Assembly (NCBI GenBank): GCA_937885695.1
Contig: CALABP010000004.1
Location: forward strand, 1 to 37,680
Direction of reading: 5' to 3'
Origin: DTU089 sp002440045
GTDB lineage: Bacteria; Bacillota; Clostridia; Oscillospirales; Acutalibacteraceae
DNA: 37,680 bases
Shown: positions 8,901-16,478 of the stretch, one piece after another
How the letters are laid out: each line of letters opens with the position of its first letter
Numbering within the stretch: the stretch's first letter is position 1
Notes under the pieces: model-generated
Seen by the model: only the letters and a program-made list of their open reading frames with translations
Databases searched by the model: none
Told to the model about the DNA's origin: nothing
Position numbers and translations under genes: made by a program

Positions 8901-9572
8901 TCACTCAATAATATATCCCACGCCGAAGCGGGTTGAAATAAAGTTTTCAAGACCTGATTTATCAAGCTTTTTTCTTAACCTGTTAACGTTTACCGTAAGG
9001 GTGTTTTCATCTACAAACGAATCGGTCTCCCAAAGCGCCTCCATAAGCTTTTCGCGGCTCACGGTTTTGCCCTTGTTTTCCATAAGGCACAAAAGGATTC
9101 GGTATTCGTTTTTTGTGAGCGATATTTTTTCGCCGTTAAAGGTCAGCGAATTGTCGCCCGTGTTAAGAAACGCCCCGCGATGCTCAAGAAACATCGAATC
9201 GTTTGAAAAGTCATAAGCGCGCCTTAAAATTGCCTGAACCTTTGCCGTAAGCACGCTTATGTCAAACGGCTTTTTAATAAAATCGTCGGCGCCCATATTC
9301 ATTGCCATAACTATATTCATATTATCCGAAGCGGACGAAATAAAAACTATAGGCACTTTTGATATTTTTCTTATTTCACTGCACCAGTGATAGCCGCCGA
9401 AAAACGGCAGCGAAATGTCAAGCAGCACAATATGCGGCGAGATTTTTGCAAAATCAGCCAGGACGTTGCGAAAATCCTCGACGCACACAACTTCAAAATT
9501 CCATACTTCAAGCTTTTCTTTAATTGCCGAGGCTATGCCCTCGTCATCTTCAACGATAAGAACTTTGTACAC
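8901..9572 (-). CDS. BceR-type response regulator, OmpR family (223 aa)
   Basis: DNA-binding response regulator. The receiver domain (residues 1-115) has the acidic pair D9-D10, phosphorylation site D52 (VLLDISLPFFGG), SSAS and the conserved lysine in FIKKPFD. The C-terminal winged helix (about 130-223) has LTKNEYRILLCLMENKGKTV and DENTLTVNVNRLRKKL, as in OmpR/BceR proteins. The start codon is GTG at 9572, with GGGGG seven bases upstream; an ATG just upstream is out of frame. It is co-transcribed with the kinase. The best target is the palindrome at 7825-7846 in front of the transporter genes. No equally good palindrome precedes this gene, so autoregulation is not apparent. Confidence 0.93.
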   Translation of the reverse strand: MYKVLIVEDDEGIASAIKEKLEVWNFEVVCVEDFRNVLADFAKISPHIVLLDISLPFFGGYHWCSEIRKISKVPIVFISSASDNMNIVMAMNMGADDFIKKPFDISVLTAKVQAILRRAYDFSNDSMFLEHRGAFLNTGDNSLTFNGEKISLTKNEYRILLCLMENKGKTVSREKLMEALWETDSFVDENTLTVNVNRLRKKLDKSGLENFISTRFGVGYIIE

Positions 9573-9617
9573 CTTTTCGCCCCCATAACTATATACATCA
9601 TATATATAAGTTTACAT

Positions 9618-9650
9618 TAAAAATCCCGCCGTTTCAAGAAGAAAGGCGGA
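9618..9650 (-). terminator. Terminator of the amino acid ABC importer operon
   Basis: On the minus strand TCCGCC pairs with GGCGGGA around a 14-base loop and is followed by a T run (plus-strand A run 9618-9622). It lies about 110 bases after the ATPase stop and before the bceR-type gene. Confidence 0.65.
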
Positions 9651-9681
9651 ATTTTAATAAATGTATTTCAAACAGCGATTC

Positions 9682-9755
9682 AGGCATAAGATGCTCAACC
9701 GATACGGTTTTAAAATGCCCTCTTTTCGCCGTTACTTCGTCAAAAAGACTTGCAA
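9682..9755. repeat. Partial copy of the MITE-like element
   Basis: The first 37 bases (AGGCATAAGA... ending CGGTTTTAAAA) closely match the left end of the element at 19287-19450, and a later stretch (ACTTCGTC...GCAATGCTTT) resembles its interior. The right inverted repeat is missing; the copy ends right at the ABC ATPase stop codon. Confidence 0.5.
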
Positions 9756-9759
9756 TGCT

Positions 9760-10539
9760 TTAATCGTCAAATTTTGAGATGAACTCGCGCGTTCTTTGCG
9801 ACTGCGGATTAAGGAAAACCTCGTCGGGCGTTCCCTCCTCCTCTATAACGCCGCCGTCCATAAAAATGACCTTTGACGAAACGGCCTTTGCAAACGACAT
9901 TTCGTGCGTGACTATTACCATTGTCATATTGCCGTCGGCAAGCTGTTTTATTACGCGCAGAATTTCGCCCGTAAGCTCGGGGTCCAAAGCCGAAGTCGGC
10001 TCATCAAAAAACAAAATCTTCGGGTCAAGAATAAGTGCACGCGCTATAGAAACACGCTGTTTCTGACCGCCCGAAAGCTCGCAAGGGTAGTTAAAAAGCT
10101 TTTCGCCGAGGCCGACGCGCTCTAAAAGGCCGCGCGCCTTTTCTTCAATTTCCGAAAGAATCTGCTTTTTATTCTCTTTATAATCGGGACGCTCTTTTGC
10201 AAGAAGCTTTGGCGCAAGCGTTACGTTTTCAATAACGTTATATTGCGGAAACAGGTTAAAATCCTGAAAAACAAGACCCGTCATAAGCTGGCGTTCGCGT
10301 TTTTTTGCGGCGGTTTCTTTTTTATACGAGCCGTCAAAAAACACCGTGCCGTCAACCGCGATATAACCGCTGTCGGCATTTTCAAGCTGATTTATACAGC
10401 GCAATATTGTTGTTTTGCCGCTGCCCGAAGAGCCGATAATGCTTAAAACCTCGCCCTTTTCAAGGGTAAAGCTTACGCCTTTTAAAACCTCGGTCTTGTT
10501 GAAGCTTTTCTTTAAATCTTTGACCTCTAAAATCGGCAC
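9760..10539 (-). CDS. Polar amino acid ABC transporter ATPase, GlnQ-type (259 aa)
   Basis: Energising subunit of the importer encoded with the next two genes. Walker A GSSGSGKTT, Q-loop VFQDFNLFPQYNV, signature LSGGQKQRVSIARAL, Walker B ILFFDEPTSALDPE and switch MVIVTHEMSFAK are all present, with high overall resemblance to GlnQ/TcyC-type ATPases. The start chosen is GTG at 10539 (MPILEVKDLKKSF), which has GAAAGGGG at good spacing. A TTG at 10557 overlaps the permease stop but has no ribosome site. The gene follows the permease by 14 bases, so translation is closely linked. It is last in the operon, with a terminator near 9618-9650 and a repeat fragment abutting its 3' end. Confidence 0.92.
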   Translation of the reverse strand: MPILEVKDLKKSFNKTEVLKGVSFTLEKGEVLSIIGSSGSGKTTILRCINQLENADSGYIAVDGTVFFDGSYKKETAAKKRERQLMTGLVFQDFNLFPQYNVIENVTLAPKLLAKERPDYKENKKQILSEIEEKARGLLERVGLGEKLFNYPCELSGGQKQRVSIARALILDPKILFFDEPTSALDPELTGEILRVIKQLADGNMTMVIVTHEMSFAKAVSSKVIFMDGGVIEEEGTPDEVFLNPQSQRTREFISKFDD

Positions 10540-10553
10540 TGCGCTCGCCCCTT

Positions 10554-11246
10554 TCAATTATAGTAACTGAGCTTTTTTTCGATTTTTCCGAAAAGAAGCG
10601 TCAAAATGCCGTTAAACGCAAGGTAGAACACACCCGTTGCAAGAAGCGGCCATATTATACCCTCGGACTTTATAAACGCCTGACCCGCCCAAATTATTTC
10701 ATAAACAGAAATAACGCGCGCAAGCGACGTATCTTTTACAAGCGTGATTATTTCGTTGCTTACGGGCGGTACAATTCTTTTAATTAACTGCATAAGAATT
10801 ATTTTAAAGAAAACCTGCGTCTTTGTAAGCCCCAAAACCTGACCCGCTTCATACTGACCTTTGGGAATACTCTCGATTCCGCCGCGGTATATTTCCGAAA
10901 AATAGCAGGCATAGTTTATTGAAAACATTATCACGACCGAAACGAACCTGTCCATTACAGTCCAGGTTGAAACCCATTCAACAAGAAAAAAGTCGCTTGC
11001 CGATTTTGCCGCGGCATTTGCAAGAAGCCCCGGTCCGTAGAAAAATATAATTATCTGAAGCATTAAGGGCGTTCCCCTTATTATCCAGACAAAAATTTTG
11101 ACAATCGCCTTTAAGGGTTTGATTTTGCTCATTGAGCCGAAGCAGATTATAAGCCCGAGCGGCAGTGAAAAAAGAAGAGTAAGCAAAAACAGCTCAATCG
11201 TTACAACAAAGCCGTCGCATAATGATGAAAATACATTTAAAAACAT
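10554..11246 (-). CDS. Polar amino acid ABC transporter permease, HisM/GlnP-type (230 aa)
   Basis: Inner-membrane channel subunit. About five hydrophobic segments are visible, beginning with FVVTIELFLLTLLFSLPLGL, the typical N-terminal signature of the His/Glu/Gln/Arg permease group. The EAA loop that contacts the ATPase is seen as QYEAGQVLGLTKTQVFFKII. WIIRGTPLMLQ is also family-typical. ATG at 11246 is preferred because CGGAG lies seven bases upstream; the upstream ATG at 11276 has no ribosome site. A single permease gene suggests a homodimeric channel. A spacer of 76 bases separates it from the lipoprotein gene, with no clear terminator. Confidence 0.9.
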   Translation of the reverse strand: MFLNVFSSLCDGFVVTIELFLLTLLFSLPLGLIICFGSMSKIKPLKAIVKIFVWIIRGTPLMLQIIIFFYGPGLLANAAAKSASDFFLVEWVSTWTVMDRFVSVVIMFSINYACYFSEIYRGGIESIPKGQYEAGQVLGLTKTQVFFKIILMQLIKRIVPPVSNEIITLVKDTSLARVISVYEIIWAGQAFIKSEGIIWPLLATGVFYLAFNGILTLLFGKIEKKLSYYN

Positions 11247-11322
11247 ATCGTTCTCCGAAAAAAGCAAGCCGCACATTCAAAAGCCGTTAATGTGCGACCC
11301 GCGTAATTTACCGTGTTATAAT

Positions 11323-12135
11323 TTATGCCAATGTAAGGCCGTATTTGTCGGCAAGTGCCTGAAGCGTGCCGTCGGCTTTAAGCTCTTTAATAACTTCGTT
11401 TATAGCCTGAACGGTGTCGGTACCTTTTCTTGCGCCGATGCCGTATTCTTCGCTTGAAAGCGCAACGGTTTTTGTAAGGTCAGAATAGCTTGAGCCTTCG
11501 CCCGTCATTGAGTTTGCCATGGTTATGTCAACAATTGCAACGTCTGCCGCGCCGGACTTAACTTCAAGAAGCGCGTCGCTCTGATACTGAACGGGGTTGA
11601 CGTTTTCATAGTCTTTAACAAGCTCTTCGCCTGCCGAGCCTTTTTCAACGGCAATTTTTGCATCTTTTATTGACTCTGCCGCCGCATATTTTGAAGCGTT
11701 TTCGGCTTTGCAAACAACAACCTGCTCATTTAAAACATAGGGGTCCGAAATATCCATACCCTTTTTAAGGTCGTCGGTTATTGTCATTCCGTTCCAAACA
11801 ACGTCAATCGTCTTTGCGTTAAGCTCGCTTACTTTACCGTCCCAATCGGCAAGAAGGAAAAACTCTGCCTTAACGCCGAGCTTTTTGCAAACAGCCTCGG
11901 CAAATTCGGTGTCAAAGCCTGTCCACTCGCCGTTTTCTTTGTAGTTCATGGGCTTGTATTCGGTGATGCCGATTATCATAACGCCCTTGTCTTTTATGTA
12001 TTGAATATCGCTCGCTTTAACATCGCCGCCTGCAGCAGAGTCGCCGTCTTTACCCGAAGAGCACGAAGCAAAGCACAAAACCACACCTAAAATAAGCACA
12101 AGAGTTAACACAAGCGCCGTAAGTTTCTTTTTCAT
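11323..12135 (-). CDS. ABC importer substrate-binding lipoprotein, family 3 (270 aa)
   Basis: Extracytoplasmic solute receptor, first gene of the importer operon. It has a lipoprotein signal (KKKLTALVLTLVLILGVVLC) with lipobox FASC and acylation site C25, then a Ser/Gly linker and a periplasmic-binding-protein type 2 fold: YKPMNYKENGEWTGFDTEFA, VVWNGMTITDDLKKG, DISDPYVLNEQVVV, and ADVAIVDITMA, whose Asp normally binds the ligand amino group. The Arg that usually holds the ligand alpha-carboxylate (HisJ ITEKRQQ) corresponds to Leu here (ITDDLKK), so the ligand may not be a standard amino acid or is held by a nearby Lys. GGGAGG precedes the ATG. A promoter with an embedded palindrome lies upstream. 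Confidence 0.9.
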   Translation of the reverse strand: MKKKLTALVLTLVLILGVVLCFASCSSGKDGDSAAGGDVKASDIQYIKDKGVMIIGITEYKPMNYKENGEWTGFDTEFAEAVCKKLGVKAEFFLLADWDGKVSELNAKTIDVVWNGMTITDDLKKGMDISDPYVLNEQVVVCKAENASKYAAAESIKDAKIAVEKGSAGEELVKDYENVNPVQYQSDALLEVKSGAADVAIVDITMANSMTGEGSSYSDLTKTVALSSEEYGIGARKGTDTVQAINEVIKELKADGTLQALADKYGLTLA

Positions 12136-12182
12136 AAAATTACCTCCCGAATAATATTCCGTTGTTTCTTTTCTGTGGTGCT

Positions 12183-12211
12183 ATAATATCACATTAGCGT
12201 GCTAAAGTAAA
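12183..12211 (-). promoter_or_regulatory. Importer operon promoter with embedded palindrome
   Basis: Minus strand: TTTACT (12211-12206), 17-base spacer, TATTAT (12188-12183). The palindrome TTAGC-AC-GCTAA fills 12194-12205, inside the spacer and touching the -35. This is a position at which a repressor would block polymerase. Which regulator would bind is unknown. Confidence 0.6.
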
Positions 12212-12265
12212 GAGTTTTTTTAAAAATTTTTTCATTTTGTTATTTTGAACTATTTTAGCCACGAA

Positions 12266-12335
12266 TTGACAGAATAAACTGTGAATAGATATAAGAGCGT
12301 CAGCCGAAACGGGAAATAAAGTTTTTTACATATCG
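12266..12335 (+). repeat. Degenerate MITE-like fragment and possible plus promoter
   Basis: ATAAGAGCGT..CCGA (12291-12306) resembles the right inverted repeat, read outward-in, of the element at 19287-19450, and GGAAATAAAGTTTTTT (12312-12327) matches its interior GGAAAATAAAGTTTTT. TTGACA (12266-12271), 18 bases, TATAAG (12290-12295) could be a plus-strand promoter, but no ORF follows it. Confidence 0.3.
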
Positions 12336-12340
12336 GCTCG

Positions 12341-12376
12341 GCAAAATAAAAAGAGCCGCACCTGTAACAGGTCGGC
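12341..12376 (-). terminator. Terminator downstream of the dockerin-Nudix-small protein genes
   Basis: On the minus strand GCCGACCTG-TTA-CAGGTGCGGC forms a stem with one mismatch, followed by TCTTTTTATTTT. It lies about 135 bases beyond the stop of the 88-residue gene. Confidence 0.75.
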
Positions 12377-12425
12377 TTAAAAATCATATAAAGTATTACT
12401 AATGCGCTTCGCGGGCACTCTATAT

Positions 12426-12497
12426 AGCACTATATATAATAGTATACAAATCCGGTATAAAAAATACGTTTCACAGAGCACTATATATAATGGTATA
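12426..12497. repeat. Pair of 21-bp direct repeats, AT-rich
   Basis: AGCACTATATATAAT followed by AGTATA occurs at 12426-12446 and again at 12477-12497 with a single difference (A to G). The start-to-start distance is 51 bases, and a partial third unit (GGCACTCTATATAGC) directly precedes the first. No function is recognised. Together with the MITE fragment it makes 12240-12511 a repeat-rich gap with no convincing ORF. Confidence 0.6.
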
Positions 12498-12511
12498 GCA
12501 GATTTACCTTT

Positions 12512-12778
12512 TTATTTATCCCGATAGAAAAAATTGTGAATCTTCATTACGTTATTTCGGGTGACAAACGGCAAAAGGCGCAAATAGTGGCAGCGCATTT
12601 CGCGCTTCCAAAATTCGCAATCCTCTTTGTCGTACGAGTGGTTGTATTCGTTGCGTATTCTTTGGGTAGAAGCATGAAATCTTTTAACCGAAGAAACAAG
12701 CTTAAAGGCGAGCGGTAAAAATACCGCCGCGCCTGCAACAATAATCAAAATCAAATATTCGTCTATAACAGCCTTCAT
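12512..12778 (-). CDS. Small single-pass membrane protein, unknown function (88 aa)
   Basis: I do not recognise a family. Residues about 8-28 (LILIIVAGAAVFLPLAFKLV) form one membrane helix, followed by a basic, aromatic-rich cytoplasmic part with two cysteines (EDCEFWKREMRCHYLRLLPF). AGGAGA lies nine bases before the ATG, which supports a real gene. It starts 37 bases after the Nudix stop with no terminator between, so it is probably the last gene of the dockerin-Nudix transcript; a hairpin terminator follows at 12341-12376. Confidence 0.7.
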   Translation of the reverse strand: MKAVIDEYLILIIVAGAAVFLPLAFKLVSSVKRFHASTQRIRNEYNHSYDKEDCEFWKREMRCHYLRLLPFVTRNNVMKIHNFFYRDK

Positions 12779-12815
12779 CTGTTTTAATTCTCCTGAGTTT
12801 AAACGTTATAAAAAT

Positions 12816-13364
12816 TTATTTTCTTTCGGCAAGCCCTGTGGCAAATGCGGCGCGCAAAACAATTGTCTGCGTTTTTGAGTCCTTAATTTCGCCCGAAAGC
12901 ACCTTTTTAACGGCGGCTTCAAGGCTCATTTTTTCGACGTTTATAAATTCGTCCTCGTCAAGGCTCTGTTCGCCCGAAGAAAGGTCCTCGGCAATATAAA
13001 GATGGATAATTTCGTCAATAAGCGCGGGCGTTGTATACATTTCGCCGAGATAAGTGATTTTTTTCGCGCTAAGCCCCGTTTCTTCTTTAAGCTCGCGCAG
13101 GGCGGCGCTTTTAATATCCTCGTCCTTTTCAAGCTTTCCCGCGGGGGCTTCGGTCGTTACCCTGTCAAAAGCATAACGGAATTGCTTTACAAAATAAACA
13201 TTTCCGTCAGAGTCAACAGGCAAAACGCAGACCGCGCCCGGGTGACGAATCACCTCGCGCACGGCTTCGCGCCCGTCCGGAAGAAGAACGGTGTCTTTAA
13301 AAAGGTGTATTACAACTCCGTCGAAAATCTCTTCGGAGGTAAGCTGTTTTTCAATAAGTTCCAT
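12816..13364 (-). CDS. Nudix hydrolase, ADP-ribose pyrophosphatase type (182 aa)
   Basis: Cytoplasmic pyrophosphohydrolase. The complete Nudix box G-X5-E-X7-REL-KEE-TGL is present at about residues 76-98 (GKLEKDED, LRELKEETGL), and the preceding TTEAPAG matches NudF/YqkG-type enzymes, which split ADP-ribose and related nucleoside diphosphate sugars into AMP and sugar phosphate. FKDTVLLPDGREAVREVIRHPGAV is also typical of that group, and length fits. The ATG lies only four bases after the dockerin gene stop, and its weak ribosome site (AGCAGG) is within the end of that gene, so the two are translated from one mRNA. The pairing of a housekeeping enzyme with a secreted protein is odd and may be incidental. 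Confidence 0.9.
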   Translation of the reverse strand: MELIEKQLTSEEIFDGVVIHLFKDTVLLPDGREAVREVIRHPGAVCVLPVDSDGNVYFVKQFRYAFDRVTTEAPAGKLEKDEDIKSAALRELKEETGLSAKKITYLGEMYTTPALIDEIIHLYIAEDLSSGEQSLDEDEFINVEKMSLEAAVKKVLSGEIKDSKTQTIVLRAAFATGLAERK

Positions 13365-13368
13365 AATT

Positions 13369-14247
13369 TTACCTGCTGAGTGCGTAATTTACCAAAAAAG
13401 CATAATCCGAGGCGCTGAATTCGCCGTCGCAGTCAATATCGCCTATTCTGAAATCGCGCGAATCGGCGGCTGTTTTTCTGACGAACGCCTTTTCAAATAT
13501 TGAAATATCCAATACGTCCACAACGCCGTCGCCGTTCACGTCATATTCGACTATCGGAACGCCGTTAACGGCAATAAGAAGATAATAGTCTCTGTAATTG
13601 ACCTTGCCGTCGCCGTTCATATCGGCAAGTGCAAGCTCTTCTTTTGTAAATTCGACGTGACCGCTGAGATACTGCTCAAAATACGCGGCATCAAGTACGT
13701 CAAGAGCGCCGTCGCCGTTAAGGTCGCCCGGAAGCACCTTATTAAAGCGTTTTGTCGCAAGAAGCACAGGCGAGCCGACTGTGACGTCGTTCGCAGTGTT
13801 GCCGTCGTCGGTTACGAACTCGTTAAGATACACTCTTATTTCATCGTTCGGCGAATGCTCGTTTATAAGCTTCAATTCAAAACTGCATATTGCAACGGTA
13901 TTCTTTTTTGAAGCGCCCGTGCCCGAAATAAAGCCTGCCGTGGCACCCGAGCCGTCGCCCTTCATACCGCTTGCCCACATTCCGGGGAAGTTTGTATATT
14001 GGTCGCCGTCAATTTCGGTGGTTGCGGCGCGTGCGCTCACAAGCTTGAACACCGATGTGTTAAAATCGACTACGAAAACGGCGTTTGTAAGCTTTGTAAC
14101 AGCCTTGCCGTAATATGTAACCACAATATTGCCCGAAGAATTTTCGGTAATTTCGCAATAAACGGGCGCCGGATTTTCGGCGAACGCAAACGGCACTAAA
14201 GAAGCTATCATAACCAAAGCGAGAAGAACGCTTAAAAACTTTTTCAC
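13369..14247 (-). CDS. Secreted cohesin-like/dockerin protein with four calcium loops (292 aa)
   Basis: Exported protein. Signal peptide residues 1-23 (KKFLSVLLALVMIASLVPFAFA-E). Residues about 25-165 form a beta-sandwich region resembling cohesin or carbohydrate-binding domains (VYCEITENSSGNIVVTYYGK, FVVDFNTSVFKLVSA, ICSFELKLI). The C-terminal half carries four EF-hand-like calcium loops: DLNGDGALDVLD, DMNGDGKVNYRD, DVNGDGVVDVLD and DIDCDGEFSASD. That equals two dockerin type I modules or one extended module. GTG at 14247 was chosen because AGGAG lies eight bases upstream; the GTG at 14256 would sit inside that site. The gene directly follows rnpB on the same strand. No scaffoldin is in the window, so cellulosome membership is not shown. 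Confidence 0.85.
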   Translation of the reverse strand: MKKFLSVLLALVMIASLVPFAFAENPAPVYCEITENSSGNIVVTYYGKAVTKLTNAVFVVDFNTSVFKLVSARAATTEIDGDQYTNFPGMWASGMKGDGSGATAGFISGTGASKKNTVAICSFELKLINEHSPNDEIRVYLNEFVTDDGNTANDVTVGSPVLLATKRFNKVLPGDLNGDGALDVLDAAYFEQYLSGHVEFTKEELALADMNGDGKVNYRDYYLLIAVNGVPIVEYDVNGDGVVDVLDISIFEKAFVRKTAADSRDFRIGDIDCDGEFSASDYAFLVNYALSR

Positions 14248-14314
14248 AAAAACCACTCCTAAAATCAGCTGTAACTGTACTTATGACTGCGTCGGCAGTG
14301 AATTCTCAAAAAAA

Positions 14315-14653
14315 TCGGTAAAACTGTAAGCCGGGTTCTGTCGTTTAAGGCAATCATCTTTCTCGATTCTGCGTTGCCGCAGAACTCCAGCCACCTGTCG
14401 GGGGTGCGAAAAATCGCTGTCCGGCAAACTCCCCGGTCGGTGTTGCATCAAGCAGGGTTTACATGGTCGCGCAGTCTCCTGCGTGCCGGTGAGCTCTTAC
14501 CTCGCCTTTCCACCCTTACCGCAAAAGCGGCGGTATATCTCTGTTGCACTTTCCCTAAGGTTACCCTCGGCGGCCGTTAGCCGTTGCTCTGCCGTGCGAT
14601 GCCCGGACTTTCCTCATACGAAAACTTTCGTACGCGACTGCCCATTTTACCGA
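14315..14653 (-). ncRNA. rnpB: RNase P RNA, A type
   Basis: On the minus strand the 5' end contains the near-universal GAGGAAAGTCCGGGC and the 3' end ACAGAACCCGGCTTAC. Between them are AGAGATATACCGCC, GGTAAGAGCTCACCGG and GACCATGTAAACCC, the core of A-type RNase P RNA. TCGGTAAAA at the 5' end pairs with TTTTACCGA at the 3' end (helix P1), which sets the boundaries, about 339 nt. Seven T follow the 3' end (14308-14314) and can end transcription. The RNA is the catalytic part of tRNA 5' processing. Confidence 0.96.
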
Positions 14654-14660
14654 TGATATA

Positions 14661-14689
14661 ATATTAAAACAAATCGCTGATAAAGTCAA
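14661..14689 (-). promoter_or_regulatory. rnpB promoter
   Basis: TTGACT (14689-14684), 17-base spacer, TAATAT (14666-14661). The expected start, seven or eight bases downstream, coincides with the 5' end derived from helix P1 of the RNA. Confidence 0.8.
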
Positions 14690-14728
14690 TATTTTTTCAT
14701 TATATTACAATTTTTTCTGTATTAACTC

Positions 14729-14757
14729 TTGATACTTTTTTTATTTTCTGCCATAAT
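14729..14757 (+). promoter_or_regulatory. gltX operon promoter
   Basis: TTGATA (14729-14734), 17 bases, CATAAT (14752-14757). The predicted leader of about 38 bases has no T-box. Confidence 0.65.
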
Positions 14758-14801
14758 AAGGTGTTAGATAATATCCATTTGAGCTTGAACGGAGAAATTT
14801 T

Positions 14802-16466
14802 ATGGAACTTGACAACAATCTGCTCGCTGAGCTTCTTTTTCCCGATGTACAGGACAGTATAGAAGACCTTGAAAAACGCTATCCCGAAAGGGCGCTCCCC
14901 GAGGGTGCGCGCGTAACGCGTTTTGCGCCCAGCCCCACAGGCTATCTTCACATAGGCGCTTTTTACACGGCGCTTGTTAACCTTCTTACCGCAAAAGCTT
15001 CGGGCGGAACAGCTTATTTGAGAATAGAAGATACCGACAAAAAGCGCGAGATTGACGACGGCGTGTCGGCAATCATAAACGGCTTTAAAAAGCTCGGCGT
15101 TGAATTTTCGGAGGGTGTTACGGGCTTCGGCACCGAAAGCGGCGACTACGGCCCCTATACGCAAAGCAAACGCGTCGGCATTTATCACACGGTTGCAAAA
15201 GAGCTTGTTAAAAAGGGGCTCGCCTACCCCTGTTTTTGCACAGCAGAAGAGCTTTCCGCTCTTCGCGAGCAGGAGGAAAAAGACGGCGCTCTTATAACGG
15301 GCTATTTCGGGAAATATGCAAAATGCCGCAATCTTTCGTTTGAAGAGATTAAAGATAAGCTCGAAAGAAACGAGCCTTATGTTCTTCGCTTCCGTTCATT
15401 CGGCGATGAAAACCGCCGCATTGTTTTTGACGATATGATACGCGGAAAGATTGAGATGCCCGAAAACGTTATCGACGAGGTTCTTTTAAAATCCGACGGA
15501 ATCCCCACATATCACTTTGCCCATGTCTGCGACGACCATTTTATGAGAACAACGCACGTCATAAGGGCTGAAGAATGGCTTTCTTCCGTGCCGAAGCACA
15601 TCGCGCTTTTCAAAGCCTGCGGCTTTAAAGTTCCGAAATACGCGCACGTTTCACAGGTTATGAAGCTTGACGAGGACGACGGCAACAAGCGAAAAATTTC
15701 AAAGCGCAAAGACCCCGAGGCGGCTGTAAGCTATTTCTTTGAAGCGGGCGTTCCCAAAGAGAGTATAACTGAATATCTTTTGACTCTTATAAACTCGAAT
15801 TTTGAAGATTGGCGCAGAGCTAACCCCAAAGCTTCGGCGTTCGACTTCCCCTTCAACCTTAAAAAGATGAGTTCAAGCGGCTGTCTTTTTGACCTTGTTA
15901 AGCTTGCGGACGTCAGCAAAAACGTAATTTCGGTTATGGACGCCGACACGGTTTATTCTTACATCTCCGATTGGGCAAAGGAATATGACCCCGAATTTTA
16001 CGAAATATTCACGAAAGACCCCGAAAGGTCGCGCGAAATTGTCAATATAGACCGCGAAAATCCGAAGCCGCGCAAGGATATTGCAAAGTGGAGCGAGGTT
16101 AAAGACTATTTTTCGTATATGTTCAATGAGTATTATACGCCGGCGTTTGAATTGCCCGAAAACATCTCAAAAGATGACGCCGCGGCGATACTCAAAAAAT
16201 ACCGCGATGTATACGATGAGGGCGACGGAAAAGACGAATGGTTCAATAAGCTTAAAGATATTTGTGAACCGCTCGGCTTTACACCGAACGTAAAGGAATA
16301 CAAAAAATCCCCCGACTCGTTCAAGGGTCACGTCGGCGATATTTCGACGGTTATAAGGCTTGCAGTAACCTCTCGCCGCAACACACCCGACCTTTGCTCG
16401 ATTATGCGCCTTTTGGGAAAAGAAGAGGCGCTTCGCCGCATAGACGATACAATCAAATCCCTTTAA
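14802..16466 (+). CDS. gltX: Glutamyl-tRNA synthetase, long form (554 aa)
   Basis: Class I synthetase that charges tRNA-Glu. The HIGH motif is in FAPSPTGYLHIGAFYTALVN (about residue 50) and the KMSKS motif is KISKRKDP (about residue 299). IRAEEWLSSVPKHIALF and the C-terminal TSRRNTPDLCSIMRLLGKEE match the GluRS family. At 554 residues it is longer than usual (about 480-500), with an N-terminal extension of about 40 residues before the catalytic domain and an enlarged, charged C-terminal region. GGAG lies seven to eight bases before the ATG. It is the first gene of the plus-strand operon and is followed by glnS after 12 bases. Confidence 0.92.
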   Translation: MELDNNLLAELLFPDVQDSIEDLEKRYPERALPEGARVTRFAPSPTGYLHIGAFYTALVNLLTAKASGGTAYLRIEDTDKKREIDDGVSAIINGFKKLGVEFSEGVTGFGTESGDYGPYTQSKRVGIYHTVAKELVKKGLAYPCFCTAEELSALREQEEKDGALITGYFGKYAKCRNLSFEEIKDKLERNEPYVLRFRSFGDENRRIVFDDMIRGKIEMPENVIDEVLLKSDGIPTYHFAHVCDDHFMRTTHVIRAEEWLSSVPKHIALFKACGFKVPKYAHVSQVMKLDEDDGNKRKISKRKDPEAAVSYFFEAGVPKESITEYLLTLINSNFEDWRRANPKASAFDFPFNLKKMSSSGCLFDLVKLADVSKNVISVMDADTVYSYISDWAKEYDPEFYEIFTKDPERSREIVNIDRENPKPRKDIAKWSEVKDYFSYMFNEYYTPAFELPENISKDDAAAILKKYRDVYDEGDGKDEWFNKLKDICEPLGFTPNVKEYKKSPDSFKGHVGDISTVIRLAVTSRRNTPDLCSIMRLLGKEEALRRIDDTIKSL

Positions 16467-16478
16467 GGAGTTAAGCAT

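Noticed and set aside
8894..8965. Longer start for the BceS-type kinase
   Set aside because: It overlaps the end of the regulator and has no ribosome site; ATG 8893 has GTGAGGTC.
14758..14801. T-box leader before gltX-glnS
   Set aside because: The leader is about 40 bases and has no T-box sequence or terminator stem.
14700..15188. Minus-strand ORF of 162 codons over the gltX start
   Set aside because: It would cover the gltX promoter and the HIGH region; no ribosome site or family.
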